Source: CALAED01 sp035765195
GTDB taxonomy: Bacteria > Actinomycetota > Actinomycetes > Streptosporangiales > Streptosporangiaceae
Length of the DNA stretch: 64,000 nucleotides
Direction: 5' to 3'
Assembly: GCA_035765195.1 (NCBI GenBank)
Contig: DASTYC010000026.1
Span: 62,001 to 126,000 of the forward strand
Every line of letters starts with the position of its first letter. Within the stretch, counting starts at the first letter, position 1. The translations under genes and the position numbers were made by a program. The notes under the pieces are model-generated. The model had not been told where the DNA came from, did no database searches, and worked only from the letters and a program-made list of their open reading frames with translations. Positions 1-8,633 of this stretch are shown one piece after another.

Positions 1-108
1 CGTGCGCAGGGTGAGCACGTGGAGGAAGTCGATCAGGTCGTAGTCGGCCACCAATGTGTCGGCCAGCTCGATGAAGGCGTCCCGAATGCGCGGGTCACCG
101 ACGCTCAT
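1..108 (-). CDS. GAF-domain protein, N-terminal fragment (runs off left edge)
   Basis: Only the first 36 codons are inside the window; the rest lies beyond base 1. The visible peptide (MSVGDPRIRDAFIELADTL, then VADYDLIDFLHVLT) matches the opening helix of actinobacterial GAF-ANTAR sensory proteins, which begin with a phrase like FVELADTLVDDFDVIDFLH. The ATG overlaps the stop of the upstream GAF/ANTAR gene by 4 bp (ATGA), so the two are translationally coupled. Family knowledge suggests a cytoplasmic RNA-binding antiterminator with a GAF sensor, but the ANTAR part is not visible here. Confidence rests on the N-terminal motif and the coupling. Confidence 0.7.
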   Translation of the reverse strand, partial: MSVGDPRIRDAFIELADTLVADYDLIDFLHVLTLRT

Positions 109-995
109 ACTTCCCCCTCCGTGTCAATGTCAGTTGAGGGGCTCGCTTCGGAGCCTCCATTGTGGTGCGGGCCATCAGGAAGGGAAGTACCACCGCCGGA
201 GTCGCCTTCGGCTTCTCCGTTCGGGGCGAACCGCAACCGACGCGCGACTACGTCGGCCGCCACGTCCATCAGCCGTCGATCATGGATGTAAGCGTAGGCG
301 CGCAGCCGGATCAGCGCCTCGGTAACACCGACCCCGAGCTGCACGCTGACCATTCCGGTCGCCTGGTGCACCTCGGCACGCCACTCGGCCAGCCCTCCGT
401 CGCCGACACCGTCGCCGGCACCGTTGAGATCGGGAGACACCCCGCCGCGCTTGTCCAGGGCCAGCATGAGCAGGGCGTCGGCGTAGGCCAGCGCATCGGC
501 CAGCTTCTCGAGATCCACCGGGTCCGCGGTGAGCCAGTACAGCTCCAGCACGCCCAGGTGGGCGGCACCCACGCGGACGGGTATCGCCAGGATCCCTCGG
601 ACGTTCAGCTCCGCGGCCGCCGGAGCGAACATCGGCCAGCGGTGCCGGCTGTCGGGGGCCGATATGTCGGCCACCAGCACCGCCTCGTCATGCTGCACCG
701 CGTCCACGCACGGGCCCTCGCCCAGCGAATATTGCAGCTCCTCCAGCTCCCGGCTGAGCCGCCCGGTCGCGAACACCGGCTCGCGAACGTCCGGACCGCG
801 GGCCAGCGACAGGCCGGCGCCCACGGCGCCCACCGTGCGCACACACGCCATGCACGCGTGCCGGACGGACGGAGAGGTGTTCTCCACTCGCGCGATGGCA
901 TAGATCGAAGCCCAGGTCCTGCTCGCACGACCTTCGTCCAACGCTCTCGCCCGCTCTCCACGGTCTCCTGTGCCGGAGGCCGGGGGAAGAGCCAC
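105..995 (-). CDS. GAF and ANTAR domain protein
   Basis: A 296-residue protein from a GTG start. Residues about 30-180 form a GAF domain (LGEGPCVDAV followed by LNVRGILAIPVRVGAAHLGVLELYW is typical of the actinobacterial GAF-ANTAR group). Residues about 200-250 match ANTAR (HQATGMVSVQLGVGVTEALI, then RLRAYAYIHDRRLMDVA), the three-helix RNA-binding module that promotes antitermination. The last 45 residues are Gly/Ser/Glu-rich and probably disordered. It overlaps the next gene by ATGA, and two GAF proteins in tandem suggest co-regulated or partnering sensors. The start is uncertain because no clear ribosome binding site precedes the GTG. The ligand of the GAF domain cannot be read from the sequence. 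Confidence 0.85.
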   Translation of the reverse strand: MALPPASGTGDRGERARALDEGRASRTWASIYAIARVENTSPSVRHACMACVRTVGAVGAGLSLARGPDVREPVFATGRLSRELEELQYSLGEGPCVDAVQHDEAVLVADISAPDSRHRWPMFAPAAAELNVRGILAIPVRVGAAHLGVLELYWLTADPVDLEKLADALAYADALLMLALDKRGGVSPDLNGAGDGVGDGGLAEWRAEVHQATGMVSVQLGVGVTEALIRLRAYAYIHDRRLMDVAADVVARRLRFAPNGEAEGDSGGGTSLPDGPHHNGGSEASPSTDIDTEGEV

Positions 996-1166
996 CGTCC
1001 GCTCATCGAATCATCACCGACCACTACCTACGAGCCCCGACTTCTCTGCGCCGGGACCGCGATGACGGCCGACGACGATCGACTGTCGCTTACCTGACCC
1101 CTACTCAAGCACATCTCCCGTGCCCTGGGACCGATCATCTTGGCGCGTCGGCCGGTGGTTCCTTCC

Positions 1167-1661
1167 TCATTGCACCGGAAGATCACCCGAAGCCCATATC
1201 GGCGTCCGGTAGGGCATGATGACGACGGTCCGCCAGCGCTCCGCATCGGGCTGGCACAGCGGGTCGGTCAGGTAGACCTCCCAGTGCGGTCCGTTGCGTT
1301 CGAAGCCATGGTCGTGGATCCACTTCTCCAGCGCCTCGTAGGCGTCGATGAGCCGCTCGTAGGGGCCGATGTGGCAGGTCACGGCCGCCTTCGTCGGCGG
1401 CAGGACCGACATGACGAGGTGGCCGCCGGCCGCGACGGGCGCGGCGACGGGCACGCCCGCCTCCACGTCGACGGTCCCGTCGTGGAACGTGTAGCGCCCG
1501 AAGGGGGGGCCGGTCACGACCACGTCCCTGGACGCGATGTAGGAGAACACCTCCTGGTAGACCCGTTGCAGCCAGCCGGCCACGTCAGTTATGTCCAGAT
1601 GCGCCCGTTCAATGAGTGTCAGCCGCTGGGGCAAGGCGTCGGATGTGATGCTGTACGACAT
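1167..1661 (-). CDS. GyrI-like / AraC effector-binding domain protein
   Basis: A 164-residue stand-alone GyrI-like (SOUL/BacR-type) small-molecule-binding domain without a DNA-binding region. Supporting phrases are GPPFGRYTFHDGTVDVEAGVPV in the first half and KAAVTCHIGPYERLIDAYEALEKW in the second, followed by the usual WEVYLTDP strand. The ATG at 1661 was chosen over an upstream one because GGGAGGTG lies 8 nt before it. Such proteins bind hydrophobic ligands or hydrolyse some xenobiotics; the role here is unknown. A paralogue with the same architecture sits at 8136-8633 on the other strand. Confidence 0.85.
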   Translation of the reverse strand: MSYSITSDALPQRLTLIERAHLDITDVAGWLQRVYQEVFSYIASRDVVVTGPPFGRYTFHDGTVDVEAGVPVAAPVAAGGHLVMSVLPPTKAAVTCHIGPYERLIDAYEALEKWIHDHGFERNGPHWEVYLTDPLCQPDAERWRTVVIMPYRTPIWASGDLPVQ

Positions 1662-1767
1662 GGTCAAGGCACCTCCCGCCATGTCCACGTTTCACCTTCA
1701 GCGTTGGCATGGAGCACGCCGTACTTCAAGAGCCTTTCGACCCCTTTGTCATCGGGACGTGCGTGTG

Positions 1768-2424
1768 TCATTGGAAGGCGTTGTGGATCTCCTGCTCGGT
1801 GGCGGTGTGCGTGACGACGAGCACGGTGTCCCCGTCTCGGAAGCGATAGTCGCGGCCCGGCACGACCGGCTTGGCGTCGCGTACGACCGTCGCCACCACC
1901 GTCCCCTCCGGCAGCGTGATGTCCGCCAGGGTCCGTCCGGCGGCGGCCGAGCGCACCCCGATATGGGTCTCGATCAGGCTGACCCCCGCCGCGGCCAGCC
2001 GGACCACCCCCACGGTGTCGGCCAGCCCGGCGGCCTCCTCGACCAGCGACACGAGCGGCGCCGCCCCCGGCAACGCGACGTCGACCCCCCAGCGGGCGTC
2101 GAACAACCAGTCATTGTCGGGATCGTTGACCCGGGCCATGGTGCGCCCGACCCCGAACTGACGCTTGGCGAGCAGGGCGATGACCAGGTTGTCCTCGTCC
2201 TCGCCGGTGGCGGCGAGCAGCAGATCGGCGTTGAGTGCGCCGCTTTGCTCCAGGATGCTCGGCTCACAGGCGTCGCCGCGGACCAGCCGCCGTAGGTGCC
2301 TCCCGTTCAGCCGCTCCAGCCGCGCCTTGTCCTGGTCGATGACGGTGACCTCGTGCCCGGTGGCGGTGAGCAGGTGCGCCGCCTGCTCACCGAGCCGGCC
2401 GGCCCCGACGATGAGGATCTTCAT
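1768..2424 (-). CDS. TrkA-type potassium uptake regulatory protein (second copy)
   Basis: A 218-residue cytoplasmic protein with an N-terminal Rossmann TrkA-N domain (MKILIVGAGRLGEQAAHLL, a GxGxxG nucleotide site, then acidic VIDQDKARLE) and a C-terminal TrkA-C domain (GRTLADITLPEGTVVATVVRD, then PGRDYRFRDGDTVLVV). In known Trk/Ktr systems such subunits gate a membrane K+ channel in response to NAD(H) or ATP. Its ATG overlaps the stop of the preceding TrkA gene by 4 bp and AAGGAG lies upstream. No TrkH/KtrB channel is encoded nearby, so the partner is elsewhere or the subunit serves the adjacent P-type ATPase. Confidence 0.88.
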   Translation of the reverse strand: MKILIVGAGRLGEQAAHLLTATGHEVTVIDQDKARLERLNGRHLRRLVRGDACEPSILEQSGALNADLLLAATGEDEDNLVIALLAKRQFGVGRTMARVNDPDNDWLFDARWGVDVALPGAAPLVSLVEEAAGLADTVGVVRLAAAGVSLIETHIGVRSAAAGRTLADITLPEGTVVATVVRDAKPVVPGRDYRFRDGDTVLVVTHTATEQEIHNAFQ

Positions 2425-3080
2425 GTGCCCAGCTCCTTGTCGAGGAACGACCGCAGCCGGCCCAGCGCCTTGTCGGCGACGGCGACGGCGACCAGATCGC
2501 CCGCGCGGGCGAGGGAGTGCCGGGCGGGCAGAAAGGAGTGCCCGTCACGCGTGACCGCCACGACGTGGATCTCTCCCTCGACGTCGAGGTCGCGGATCGG
2601 CCGATCGGCCAGCCACCCCGGCAGCGTCTCCCAGACCAGCATGGTCTCCCCGTTGCCGAAGGTGATGTCGGGACTCAGGTTGCGGTGCAGGAGCATCTGG
2701 TGGATGCGGCCCACCGTCCAGCGGACGCTGGCCACGGTGGCGATCCCCAGGTCGCGGTAGATGTCCGCGCGGCGCGGATCGTAGATGCGCGCCACCACCT
2801 GGGGAACGTGGTAGTCCTCCTTGGCGATGCGCGCCCCGACGATGTTGGTGTTGTCGCCGGAGGTCACCGCCACGAACGCGTCCACCTCGGCGATGCCGGC
2901 CTCTTCGAGCAGCCGCCGGTTGTAGCCGTTCCCGACGAGGAACGCGCCGGGATACCTCGCCGGCAGCAGCTCCCTGGCATCCGGGTCGCGGTCGATCACG
3001 CGCACGTCGTGCCCTTCGACGGACAGCTGCTGGGCGAGCGCGGAGCCGACCCGGCCGCAGCCCATGATGATCACTTTCAT
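2421..3080 (-). CDS. TrkA-type potassium uptake regulatory protein (first copy)
   Basis: A 219-residue protein with a TrkA-N Rossmann fold (MKVIIMGCGRVGSALAQQL; VIDRDPDARE as the second strand) and a TrkA-C half (DRPIRDLDVEGEIHVVAVTRDG, then LARAGDLVAVAV). It resembles the 1768-2424 product but is clearly diverged, as in actinomycetes that carry two TrkA-like proteins (CeoB/CeoC type). AGGAGG lies upstream of the ATG, and the ATG overlaps the stop of the P-type ATPase gene by 4 bp. The three-gene coupling suggests a common job in cation homeostasis; the ligand is inferred from the family only. Confidence 0.9.
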   Translation of the reverse strand: MKVIIMGCGRVGSALAQQLSVEGHDVRVIDRDPDARELLPARYPGAFLVGNGYNRRLLEEAGIAEVDAFVAVTSGDNTNIVGARIAKEDYHVPQVVARIYDPRRADIYRDLGIATVASVRWTVGRIHQMLLHRNLSPDITFGNGETMLVWETLPGWLADRPIRDLDVEGEIHVVAVTRDGHSFLPARHSLARAGDLVAVAVADKALGRLRSFLDKELGT

Positions 3081-5842
3081 GTCATACGCCTCCTGAGTAC
3101 GGCCTTGCGGACCTCGTCGCCGACGAGCACCATCGCGCCGGCCGCCAGGAGCACCAGCCAGTCGCCGGGCGAGAGCGGCGCGGTGTTGAAGACCGTCTGC
3201 AAGGGCGGGGCATAGCTGATCGCGCACATCGCGGCCAGCCCCACGGCCTGCGCGATGAGATAGTGCGTGTTGGCGAGCAGCCCGATCCGGAAAATGCTCT
3301 GCAGGTCGCTGCGCACGGCCAGCCCGACGAACACCTGGCCTACGACGATCGCGGCGTGCGCCATGGTCAGCGCGTGCCGATAGGCCGGATTGTCCTCGGT
3401 GAACTCGGCGAAGCCGATGCCCGCGCCATGGATGTACCAAAAGAAGATCGCGGTGACGCCGATCGCCTCGATGCCCCCGAGAAACAGGATCCGGCGGACC
3501 AGCGCGGCATTGAACAGCCTTTGCTTCGGGCTCCGTGGCGGGGTGTCCATGACGCCGGGCTCCGGGGGCTCGGCGCCCAGCGCGAGGGCCGGCAGCACAT
3601 CCGTGCCGAGATCGATCGCCAGGATCTGCACGGCGCTGATCGGGACGAGCGGAAAACCGACGAACGTCGCGGCGAGCGTCGGGACCAACTCCCCCACGTT
3701 GCTGGAGAACACGTAGATCAGAAATTTGCGGATGTTCTGGTAGACAGAACGGCCGATCTCGACCGCCGCCGCGATCGACGCGAACGAGTCGTCGAGCAGC
3801 ACCATGACCGAGGCCTCGCGTGCCACGTCCGTCCCGGACTCCCCCATCGAGACGCCGATGTCGGCTCGCTTGAGCGCCGGCGCGTCGTTGGCGCCGTCGC
3901 CCGTCACCGCCACGACCTCGCCGAGCTCCCGGAACGCGGCGACCACACGCATCTTGTGCTCGGGTTTGACCCGGGCGAACAGCACATCGGTGTTGGCGGC
4001 GAGCAGGTCGCGCAGGCGGGCGTCGTCGATTCGATCCAGCTCCGCACCGCTCACGGTGCGGGGCGGGCTCGTCCCGGCGAGGATGCCGACCCGGCGGGCG
4101 ATGGCCTCGGCGGTCAAGGCGTAGTCGCCGGTCACCATGACGACCCGTATCCCGGCCCGGCGGCACGCGGCGACGGCCGCCACGACCTCCGGTCGCGGCG
4201 GATCGAGCATCCCGGCCATGCCGAGCAGGGTCAGCCCGCTCTCCGCCACATCCTGGGGGACGTGGACGGTGTCGACCTCCCGCACCGCGACCGCGAGCAC
4301 CCGCAACGCCGTCGTAGCCATCGCGTCGTTGGCGGCCAGCACCGCGCCACGGGTCTTCTCGTCCAGGGGGACGACCCCGCGCTCGCCCATGATCCGCGTA
4401 CAGCGGGCCAGCAGCTCCTGGGGAGCTCCCTTGACGTAGGCCCAAATCCGCCCGTCGCACCGGTGCAGCGTCGTCATGAGCTTCCTGGCCGAGTCGAAGG
4501 GGAACTCGCCGATCCGCGGCGTCGCCGTCCGCTCCTCGTCCACCGAAAGCCCGGCCTTGGCGGCGGCGACGACCAGCGCGCCCTCGGTGGTGTCGCCCAG
4601 CACGCGCCAGGGGTCGCGGCCGGCGGGGGGCAGCAGCCGCGCGTCGTTGCACAGAGCCGCGACCCGCAGCAGCTCTCGCACCGGCTCCGGGTCGGCCACC
4701 TCGCCGTCGGGCGCGTACCCGACGCCGGTGACCTGGTGCACGCGCCCGGCCGCCCAGACCTCCCGTACGGTCATCTCGGCCTTGGTGAGGGTGCCCGTCT
4801 TGTCGGTGCAGATCACCGTGGTCGAGCCGAGGGTCTCCACCGCGACCAGCTTCTTGATCAAGGCTTGGCGGCGGGCCATCCGCCGTACCCCGATCGCCAG
4901 CGCCACCGTCAAGGTCGCCGGCAGTCCCTCGGGAACACACGCCACCATGACGCCGAGCGCGAACAGGAACGTCTGGACGAGGGGATCGCCTTCCGGCAGG
5001 CGCACCGTGAACAGCAGCGCGCCCAGCGCGAACGCCGCGAAGGCGACCCTGCGCGCCATGATCGCTATCTGCCGCTGCAACGGGCTGCGCTCGGCGACGG
5101 TCTCGGCGGTGAGCCGGAAGATCCGCCCGAACTCGGTGGCCGGGCCGGTGGCCACCACGACCGCCTTGCCCGTGCCCGAGGTGACGCTGGTGCCCATCCA
5201 GCAGAGGTTGCGGGCCTCGATGGGCGGGATGTCGGCCGCCACCGCGTCACCGTCGCGCCGGACCGGGTCGCTTTCCCCGGTGAGCGCCATGTTGTTGACC
5301 GCCAGGTCGTGCGCCTCGATCACGCGGCAGTCGGCGGACACGGCGTCGCCGGCCTCCAGGACCACGAGGTCTCCGGCGACGAGCTCCACGGCCGGGACCT
5401 CCTGACGCGCGCCGTCCCTGATCACCAGCGCCCGGTGCGGCATCATTGCCTGCAGGGCCTCGGCGGTGCGTTCGGCCATGTACTCCTGGACGAACCCGAT
5501 CAGCGCGTTGACGAGGACGACGGCGAGGATGGCGATCGTCAGCTGGAAGTTGCCCGCATCGCGGGGATCGCCGAGCAGATAGGCCAGGTAGGTGATGGCG
5601 GCCGCGACCAGCAGGACGATCGCGAACAAATCGGTGAACTGGCTGAGCAACCGGCGCAGCGGCGCCCGGTGATGCGCCGCCGGGAGCTCGTTGCGGCCGC
5701 CGGCGGCGAGCCTTCTTGCCGATTCGGCCGCCGACAGGCCGCGCGCCGACGAACCGAGCGCCACGAGCGCCTGCGCCGGCGGGAGAGCGTGCACCGCCTC
5801 CGGAGCCGGCGCCGCGCGGCCAGGCGCGAGCCGCATGGTCAC
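3077..5842 (-). CDS. P-type cation-transporting ATPase (type II, calcium-ATPase-like)
   Basis: A 921-residue integral membrane pump. In order: an N-terminal cation-ATPase domain, the first membrane pair, an actuator domain with TGES (ALTGESDPV), transmembrane PEGLP (ACVPEGLPATLTVALA), the phosphorylation motif DKTGTLT with Asp near residue 347, the nucleotide-binding KGAP (AYVKGAPQEL), hinge TGDGANDAPALK, and a C-terminal cluster of membrane helices. PEGLP plus the full C-terminal membrane domain places it among type II (SERCA/PMR1/Na,K-like) pumps; Ca2+ or Mn2+ are the usual substrates, but the ion is not decided by sequence alone. Start: GTG at 5842 with AGGGGG 6 nt upstream; an ATG two codons later is the alternative. 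It is coupled to two TrkA genes downstream. Confidence 0.93.
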   Translation of the reverse strand: MTMRLAPGRAAPAPEAVHALPPAQALVALGSSARGLSAAESARRLAAGGRNELPAAHHRAPLRRLLSQFTDLFAIVLLVAAAITYLAYLLGDPRDAGNFQLTIAILAVVLVNALIGFVQEYMAERTAEALQAMMPHRALVIRDGARQEVPAVELVAGDLVVLEAGDAVSADCRVIEAHDLAVNNMALTGESDPVRRDGDAVAADIPPIEARNLCWMGTSVTSGTGKAVVVATGPATEFGRIFRLTAETVAERSPLQRQIAIMARRVAFAAFALGALLFTVRLPEGDPLVQTFLFALGVMVACVPEGLPATLTVALAIGVRRMARRQALIKKLVAVETLGSTTVICTDKTGTLTKAEMTVREVWAAGRVHQVTGVGYAPDGEVADPEPVRELLRVAALCNDARLLPPAGRDPWRVLGDTTEGALVVAAAKAGLSVDEERTATPRIGEFPFDSARKLMTTLHRCDGRIWAYVKGAPQELLARCTRIMGERGVVPLDEKTRGAVLAANDAMATTALRVLAVAVREVDTVHVPQDVAESGLTLLGMAGMLDPPRPEVVAAVAACRRAGIRVVMVTGDYALTAEAIARRVGILAGTSPPRTVSGAELDRIDDARLRDLLAANTDVLFARVKPEHKMRVVAAFRELGEVVAVTGDGANDAPALKRADIGVSMGESGTDVAREASVMVLLDDSFASIAAAVEIGRSVYQNIRKFLIYVFSSNVGELVPTLAATFVGFPLVPISAVQILAIDLGTDVLPALALGAEPPEPGVMDTPPRSPKQRLFNAALVRRILFLGGIEAIGVTAIFFWYIHGAGIGFAEFTEDNPAYRHALTMAHAAIVVGQVFVGLAVRSDLQSIFRIGLLANTHYLIAQAVGLAAMCAISYAPPLQTVFNTAPLSPGDWLVLLAAGAMVLVGDEVRKAVLRRRMT

Positions 5843-5937
5843 CTGCGTCCCCCTACCCGCTGACCTGGCATTTCATCCTCAGGCGACCCGCGCCTGCGTG
5901 CCGGGACCGGCGCGGGCGAGGAGCCGCGGCGGCGATC

Positions 5938-6627
5938 TCAGGCGCCACCGAAGTACGGCCGGGACGCGATCATCGTGTCGTCGAACTCGTAGCTGAGGGT
6001 GCTCTCGGCGGAGACGACCCCTTCGACGCGGCGAACGGCGTGCAGCAGCAGCGGGATCAGCGAGCGACGCTCGATCTGCCCGGCGATCACCACGTTGCCG
6101 TTGGTGACCGTCACCTGGAACCGCGTTGGGTCCATGGCGGATTCCTTGGCGATGACCTGGTCCAGCACATCGCGGCGGATGACCTCGTCGGGCCGCGTGT
6201 AGACCCGGAGCACGTCGGAGCGGCTGACGATGCCGACCAGCCGGCCGGTCAGCTCGTCGATCACCGGGAGCCGCTGGACGTGGTGACGGCGCATGTCCCG
6301 GGCGGCGTCGGCGACGGTGGTGTCCTCGAACGCCACGACGGGGGGTGCGGTCATGAGCTCGGCGGCGACGGAGGCGCCCGCCTTCTTCCGCTCCACGCGG
6401 CGGCGGTGGCGCTCCAGCGGGTGCGACTCCTCGACCGCCGTGGGGTCGGCCTCCTTGACCAGCAGATCGCTCTCGGAGACGACGCCGCGGACCTGCCCGG
6501 TGGAGTCGAGCACCGGCACGGCGCCGACTCCGGTGCGCAGCAGCACGGAGACGATCTCCTTGAACGGGGTGTCCTCGCCCACCGAGACGACCTCGGTGGT
6601 CATCACTTCCTTGACCCTGGTGCTCAT
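5938..6627 (-). CDS. CBS domain pair with C-terminal BON domain
   Basis: A 229-residue cytoplasmic protein. Two CBS motifs form a Bateman module: residues about 7-60 (VMTTEVVSVGEDTPFKEIV and GVVSESDLL) and about 90-145 (LMTAPPVVAFEDTTVADAA and LVGIVSRSDVLR). A BON domain follows (FQVTVTNGNVVIAGQIERRS, then VEGVVSAESTLSYEFDD). CBS pairs bind adenine nucleotides, and CBS-BON proteins are common in actinobacterial dormancy and hypoxia regulons (family knowledge). AGAGGAG precedes the ATG at 8-9 nt. It lies 95 bp upstream of the P-type ATPase on the same strand, so co-transcription is possible. Confidence 0.9.
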   Translation of the reverse strand: MSTRVKEVMTTEVVSVGEDTPFKEIVSVLLRTGVGAVPVLDSTGQVRGVVSESDLLVKEADPTAVEESHPLERHRRRVERKKAGASVAAELMTAPPVVAFEDTTVADAARDMRRHHVQRLPVIDELTGRLVGIVSRSDVLRVYTRPDEVIRRDVLDQVIAKESAMDPTRFQVTVTNGNVVIAGQIERRSLIPLLLHAVRRVEGVVSAESTLSYEFDDTMIASRPYFGGA

Positions 6628-6753
6628 CGCGGTTTCTCCTCTTTACGCAGGGGGTTTCCGATCTCAGCATCCGGCTTCCCGATCACCGGTCCTACGGCCC
6701 AAAGCCCCGGGTCGCCGGCTGTTGGTCCCGAGCCAAACCGCCCGGGAAAAGGG

Positions 6754-6790
6754 GAGGACCCCCGTCGCCTGGTCCGTGACGAGGGTCCTC
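6754..6790 (-). terminator. Hairpin behind the DoxX-like gene
   Basis: Inverted repeat GAGGACCC (6754-6761) and GGGTCCTC (6783-6790). An additional inner pair, CGTC/GACG, lies inside the loop. Reading on the minus strand, it sits about 47 bp behind the stop of the DoxX-like gene and is followed by CCCCTTTTCCC. The stem is strong; a termination role is inferred. Confidence 0.55.
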
Positions 6791-6836
6791 GCTTCGGAGG
6801 CGTACGGCCGGTTCGCAGAGCCGTACGCCTCACGTC

Positions 6837-7409
6837 TCACTTCAGAATCGGGTAGGTGCGCACCAGCTTGGTGTTGCCCCACGCCTTGCCGAAGCCGAGC
6901 GTGTCGCCGGCGCTGACCAGCGCCAGCCCGATCAGCACGATCGCGTAGACAAGGTGGTCGTCCATGAAGACGTTGTTCTCGGGGGGCAGCACGACCGACC
7001 ACATCATGACCAGCAGCAGCACGCCGGACGCCGCGGCGATCCGAATTCCGATGCCGAGGAGGAGCGCGATGCCGATGCCGGCCAGGCCCACCATGAACAG
7101 CCAGTTGGTCCAGGCGTCACCGGCGATGTTGTGGTAGAAGCTCTCGAAGGGACCTTCCGGTGAGCCGGTCAAGAAACCCTTGGTGGGGTTGCCGCCGTCG
7201 AGCCAGCCCTTGGCCGCCGGGGTCGCGTGGCCAAGCCCGAACAGCTTGTCCAGGAACGCCCACAGGAAGACCCAGCCGAGGAACAGCCTGGTGATCGCCC
7301 AGACGTACGCGACCGCGCCCTGCGCCGTCACCCTGATCTCGTGTGGCCGCGTAGCCGCGGGGGTGGCGTGACTGCCGCCCGCCTCGCGCGGCCGGTCTGT
7401 CGTGGCCAT
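6837..7409 (-). CDS. DoxX-family membrane protein
   Basis: A 190-residue membrane protein with four predicted helices (about 32-55, 100-120, 122-142 and 150-172). Recognisable stretches are ITRLFLGWVFLWAFLDKLFG, NWLFMVGLAGIGIALLLGIG and HLVYAIVLIGLALVSAG. The family is DoxX/DoxD-like, which in mycobacteria takes part in a membrane oxidoreductase complex with thiol enzymes; here no partner is adjacent apart from the OsmC-like gene upstream. GAAGGAG precedes the ATG. Function is inferred only at family level. Confidence 0.85.
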   Translation of the reverse strand: MATTDRPREAGGSHATPAATRPHEIRVTAQGAVAYVWAITRLFLGWVFLWAFLDKLFGLGHATPAAKGWLDGGNPTKGFLTGSPEGPFESFYHNIAGDAWTNWLFMVGLAGIGIALLLGIGIRIAAASGVLLLVMMWSVVLPPENNVFMDDHLVYAIVLIGLALVSAGDTLGFGKAWGNTKLVRTYPILK

Positions 7410-7455
7410 GTCTACTCCTTCTCTTCGCTACGGGCCGGGACCTCCGGTCCGAAAG

Positions 7456-7869
7456 TCATGCCGCTCGCGCGGCCTTGTCGACATCAATGCGGATCTCGGG
7501 CGTCCGCATGATCGAGTTGTGGACGGTGCAGTGTTGGGCCACCGCGATCAGCGCCTTACGCCGGTGCTCGGGCAGCTCGGTCGGCGGGTTGATCCGCAGC
7601 GCGATGCCCGTGACCCGGGCCGGCGGCCGATCGCTCATCGTGTAGGTCGCGGTCACGTCGAGCCCGTCCGCGGGCAGGCCGTGCCGGGCGAGGTATCTGC
7701 GCGCGTAGAACGCGGCGCAGGCCGCCAGGCTCGCGACGAACAACTCGGTGGGGGTCGGTCCGGCGTCGCCGCCGCCCGCTTCGATGGGCTGGTCGACGTG
7801 AATCAGGTTGTCGCGGACGAGCACCGCGAATTCGTCGTCGTAATGGTGATGGACCGTGATGTCGTCCAC
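7456..7869 (-). CDS. OsmC/Ohr-family peroxiredoxin-like protein
   Basis: A 137-residue protein of the OsmC fold. Both redox cysteines of the family are present: one in LAACAAFYARRYL (about residue 60) and one in AQHCTVHNSIM near the C-terminus. Such enzymes reduce organic hydroperoxides with thiols. The GTG at 7869 was chosen because AGGAGG ends 6 nt before it; an upstream ATG would overlap the ribosome binding site. It lies upstream of the DoxX-like gene on the same strand and may be co-transcribed. A second, diverged OsmC protein is at 50445-50960. Confidence 0.88.
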   Translation of the reverse strand: MDDITVHHHYDDEFAVLVRDNLIHVDQPIEAGGGDAGPTPTELFVASLAACAAFYARRYLARHGLPADGLDVTATYTMSDRPPARVTGIALRINPPTELPEHRRKALIAVAQHCTVHNSIMRTPEIRIDVDKAARAA

Positions 7870-8010
7870 GGGGCACCTCCTGTCCATCCGACGGACCGTT
7901 TTTATGTCGCCTTAAGCTCACCGCGCCGCGTCATCGACCGGCAGGGACCTTGGTCGTAATTGCGCGTCACCGAAAGCCCTCAGCATCCGGGACGATCGAG
8001 ACGCGCGATC

Positions 8011-8030
8011 CGCGCCGCGCCGCGCCGCGC
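8011..8030. repeat. Four tandem CGCGC units
   Basis: A perfect 5-bp unit repeated four times in the 266-bp gap between the divergent OsmC and GyrI-like genes. It lies about 105 bp before the GyrI-like start. It could be simple slippage in GC-rich DNA; no function can be assigned. Confidence 0.5.
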
Positions 8031-8135
8031 CGGCGATGAGTTTCCGCCACTCGGACGGTCTGCACCTGCGAAGACGACGGGAACCACGGGGACGAACGAC
8101 GAGGCTCAGCAGGCTGAGTACACAGGAGGACGGAC

Positions 8136-8633
8136 ATGCCGACCGAACCGACCATCCGACGCCGCGACGCGCAGCCGTACGTGGCGATCAGGCGACCGGT
8201 CACGATGCGGACGATCCCGGAGATCGCCGACCGGCTCCCCGAGGTTTTCGCCTGGCTGGCCGCGCGGGGCGTCGAGCCGGCCGGGCCGCCCTTCCTGCGC
8301 TACCGCGTGATCGACAGGGAGCGGGGGATGGACATCGAGGCGGGCGTGCCGGTGGCCGAACCCGTTGAGGGCCACAATGGCGTAATATCCGGCATTTTGC
8401 CGGAAGGGCGATACGCGACAGTCATCCATCTCGGGTCCTTCGACAAGCTGATCGACGTCACGGCCGCGTTGCTGGACTGGGGCGAACGGGAAGGCCTGGC
8501 ATGGGACATGAGAGAGACCGAATACGGCCAGGAATGGGGCTGCCGGCTCGAGCTCTACAAGACGAATCCCAAGGAAGAACCCGATATGGGTAAATGGGTG
8601 ACCGAGCTCGCGTTCCGCCTGGCGGACCGGTAG
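8136..8633 (+). CDS. GyrI-like effector-binding domain protein (second copy)
   Basis: A 165-residue GyrI-like domain without a DNA-binding region, related to the 1167-1661 product. Conserved pieces are MPTEPTIRRRDAQPYVAI at the start, GPPFLRYRVIDRERGMDIEAG in the middle and the acidic pocket segment GRYATVIHLGSFDKLIDVTAAL. AGGAGG lies 6-7 nt before the ATG. The N-terminal sequence lacks a helix-turn-helix, so it is probably a ligand-binding protein or small hydrolase rather than a regulator. Confidence 0.85.
   Translation: MPTEPTIRRRDAQPYVAIRRPVTMRTIPEIADRLPEVFAWLAARGVEPAGPPFLRYRVIDRERGMDIEAGVPVAEPVEGHNGVISGILPEGRYATVIHLGSFDKLIDVTAALLDWGEREGLAWDMRETEYGQEWGCRLELYKTNPKEEPDMGKWVTELAFRLADR

Noticed and set aside
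3263..5863. Open frame of about 860 codons on the plus strand across the P-type ATPase gene
   Set aside because: Antisense shadow of a gene with all P-type ATPase motifs.
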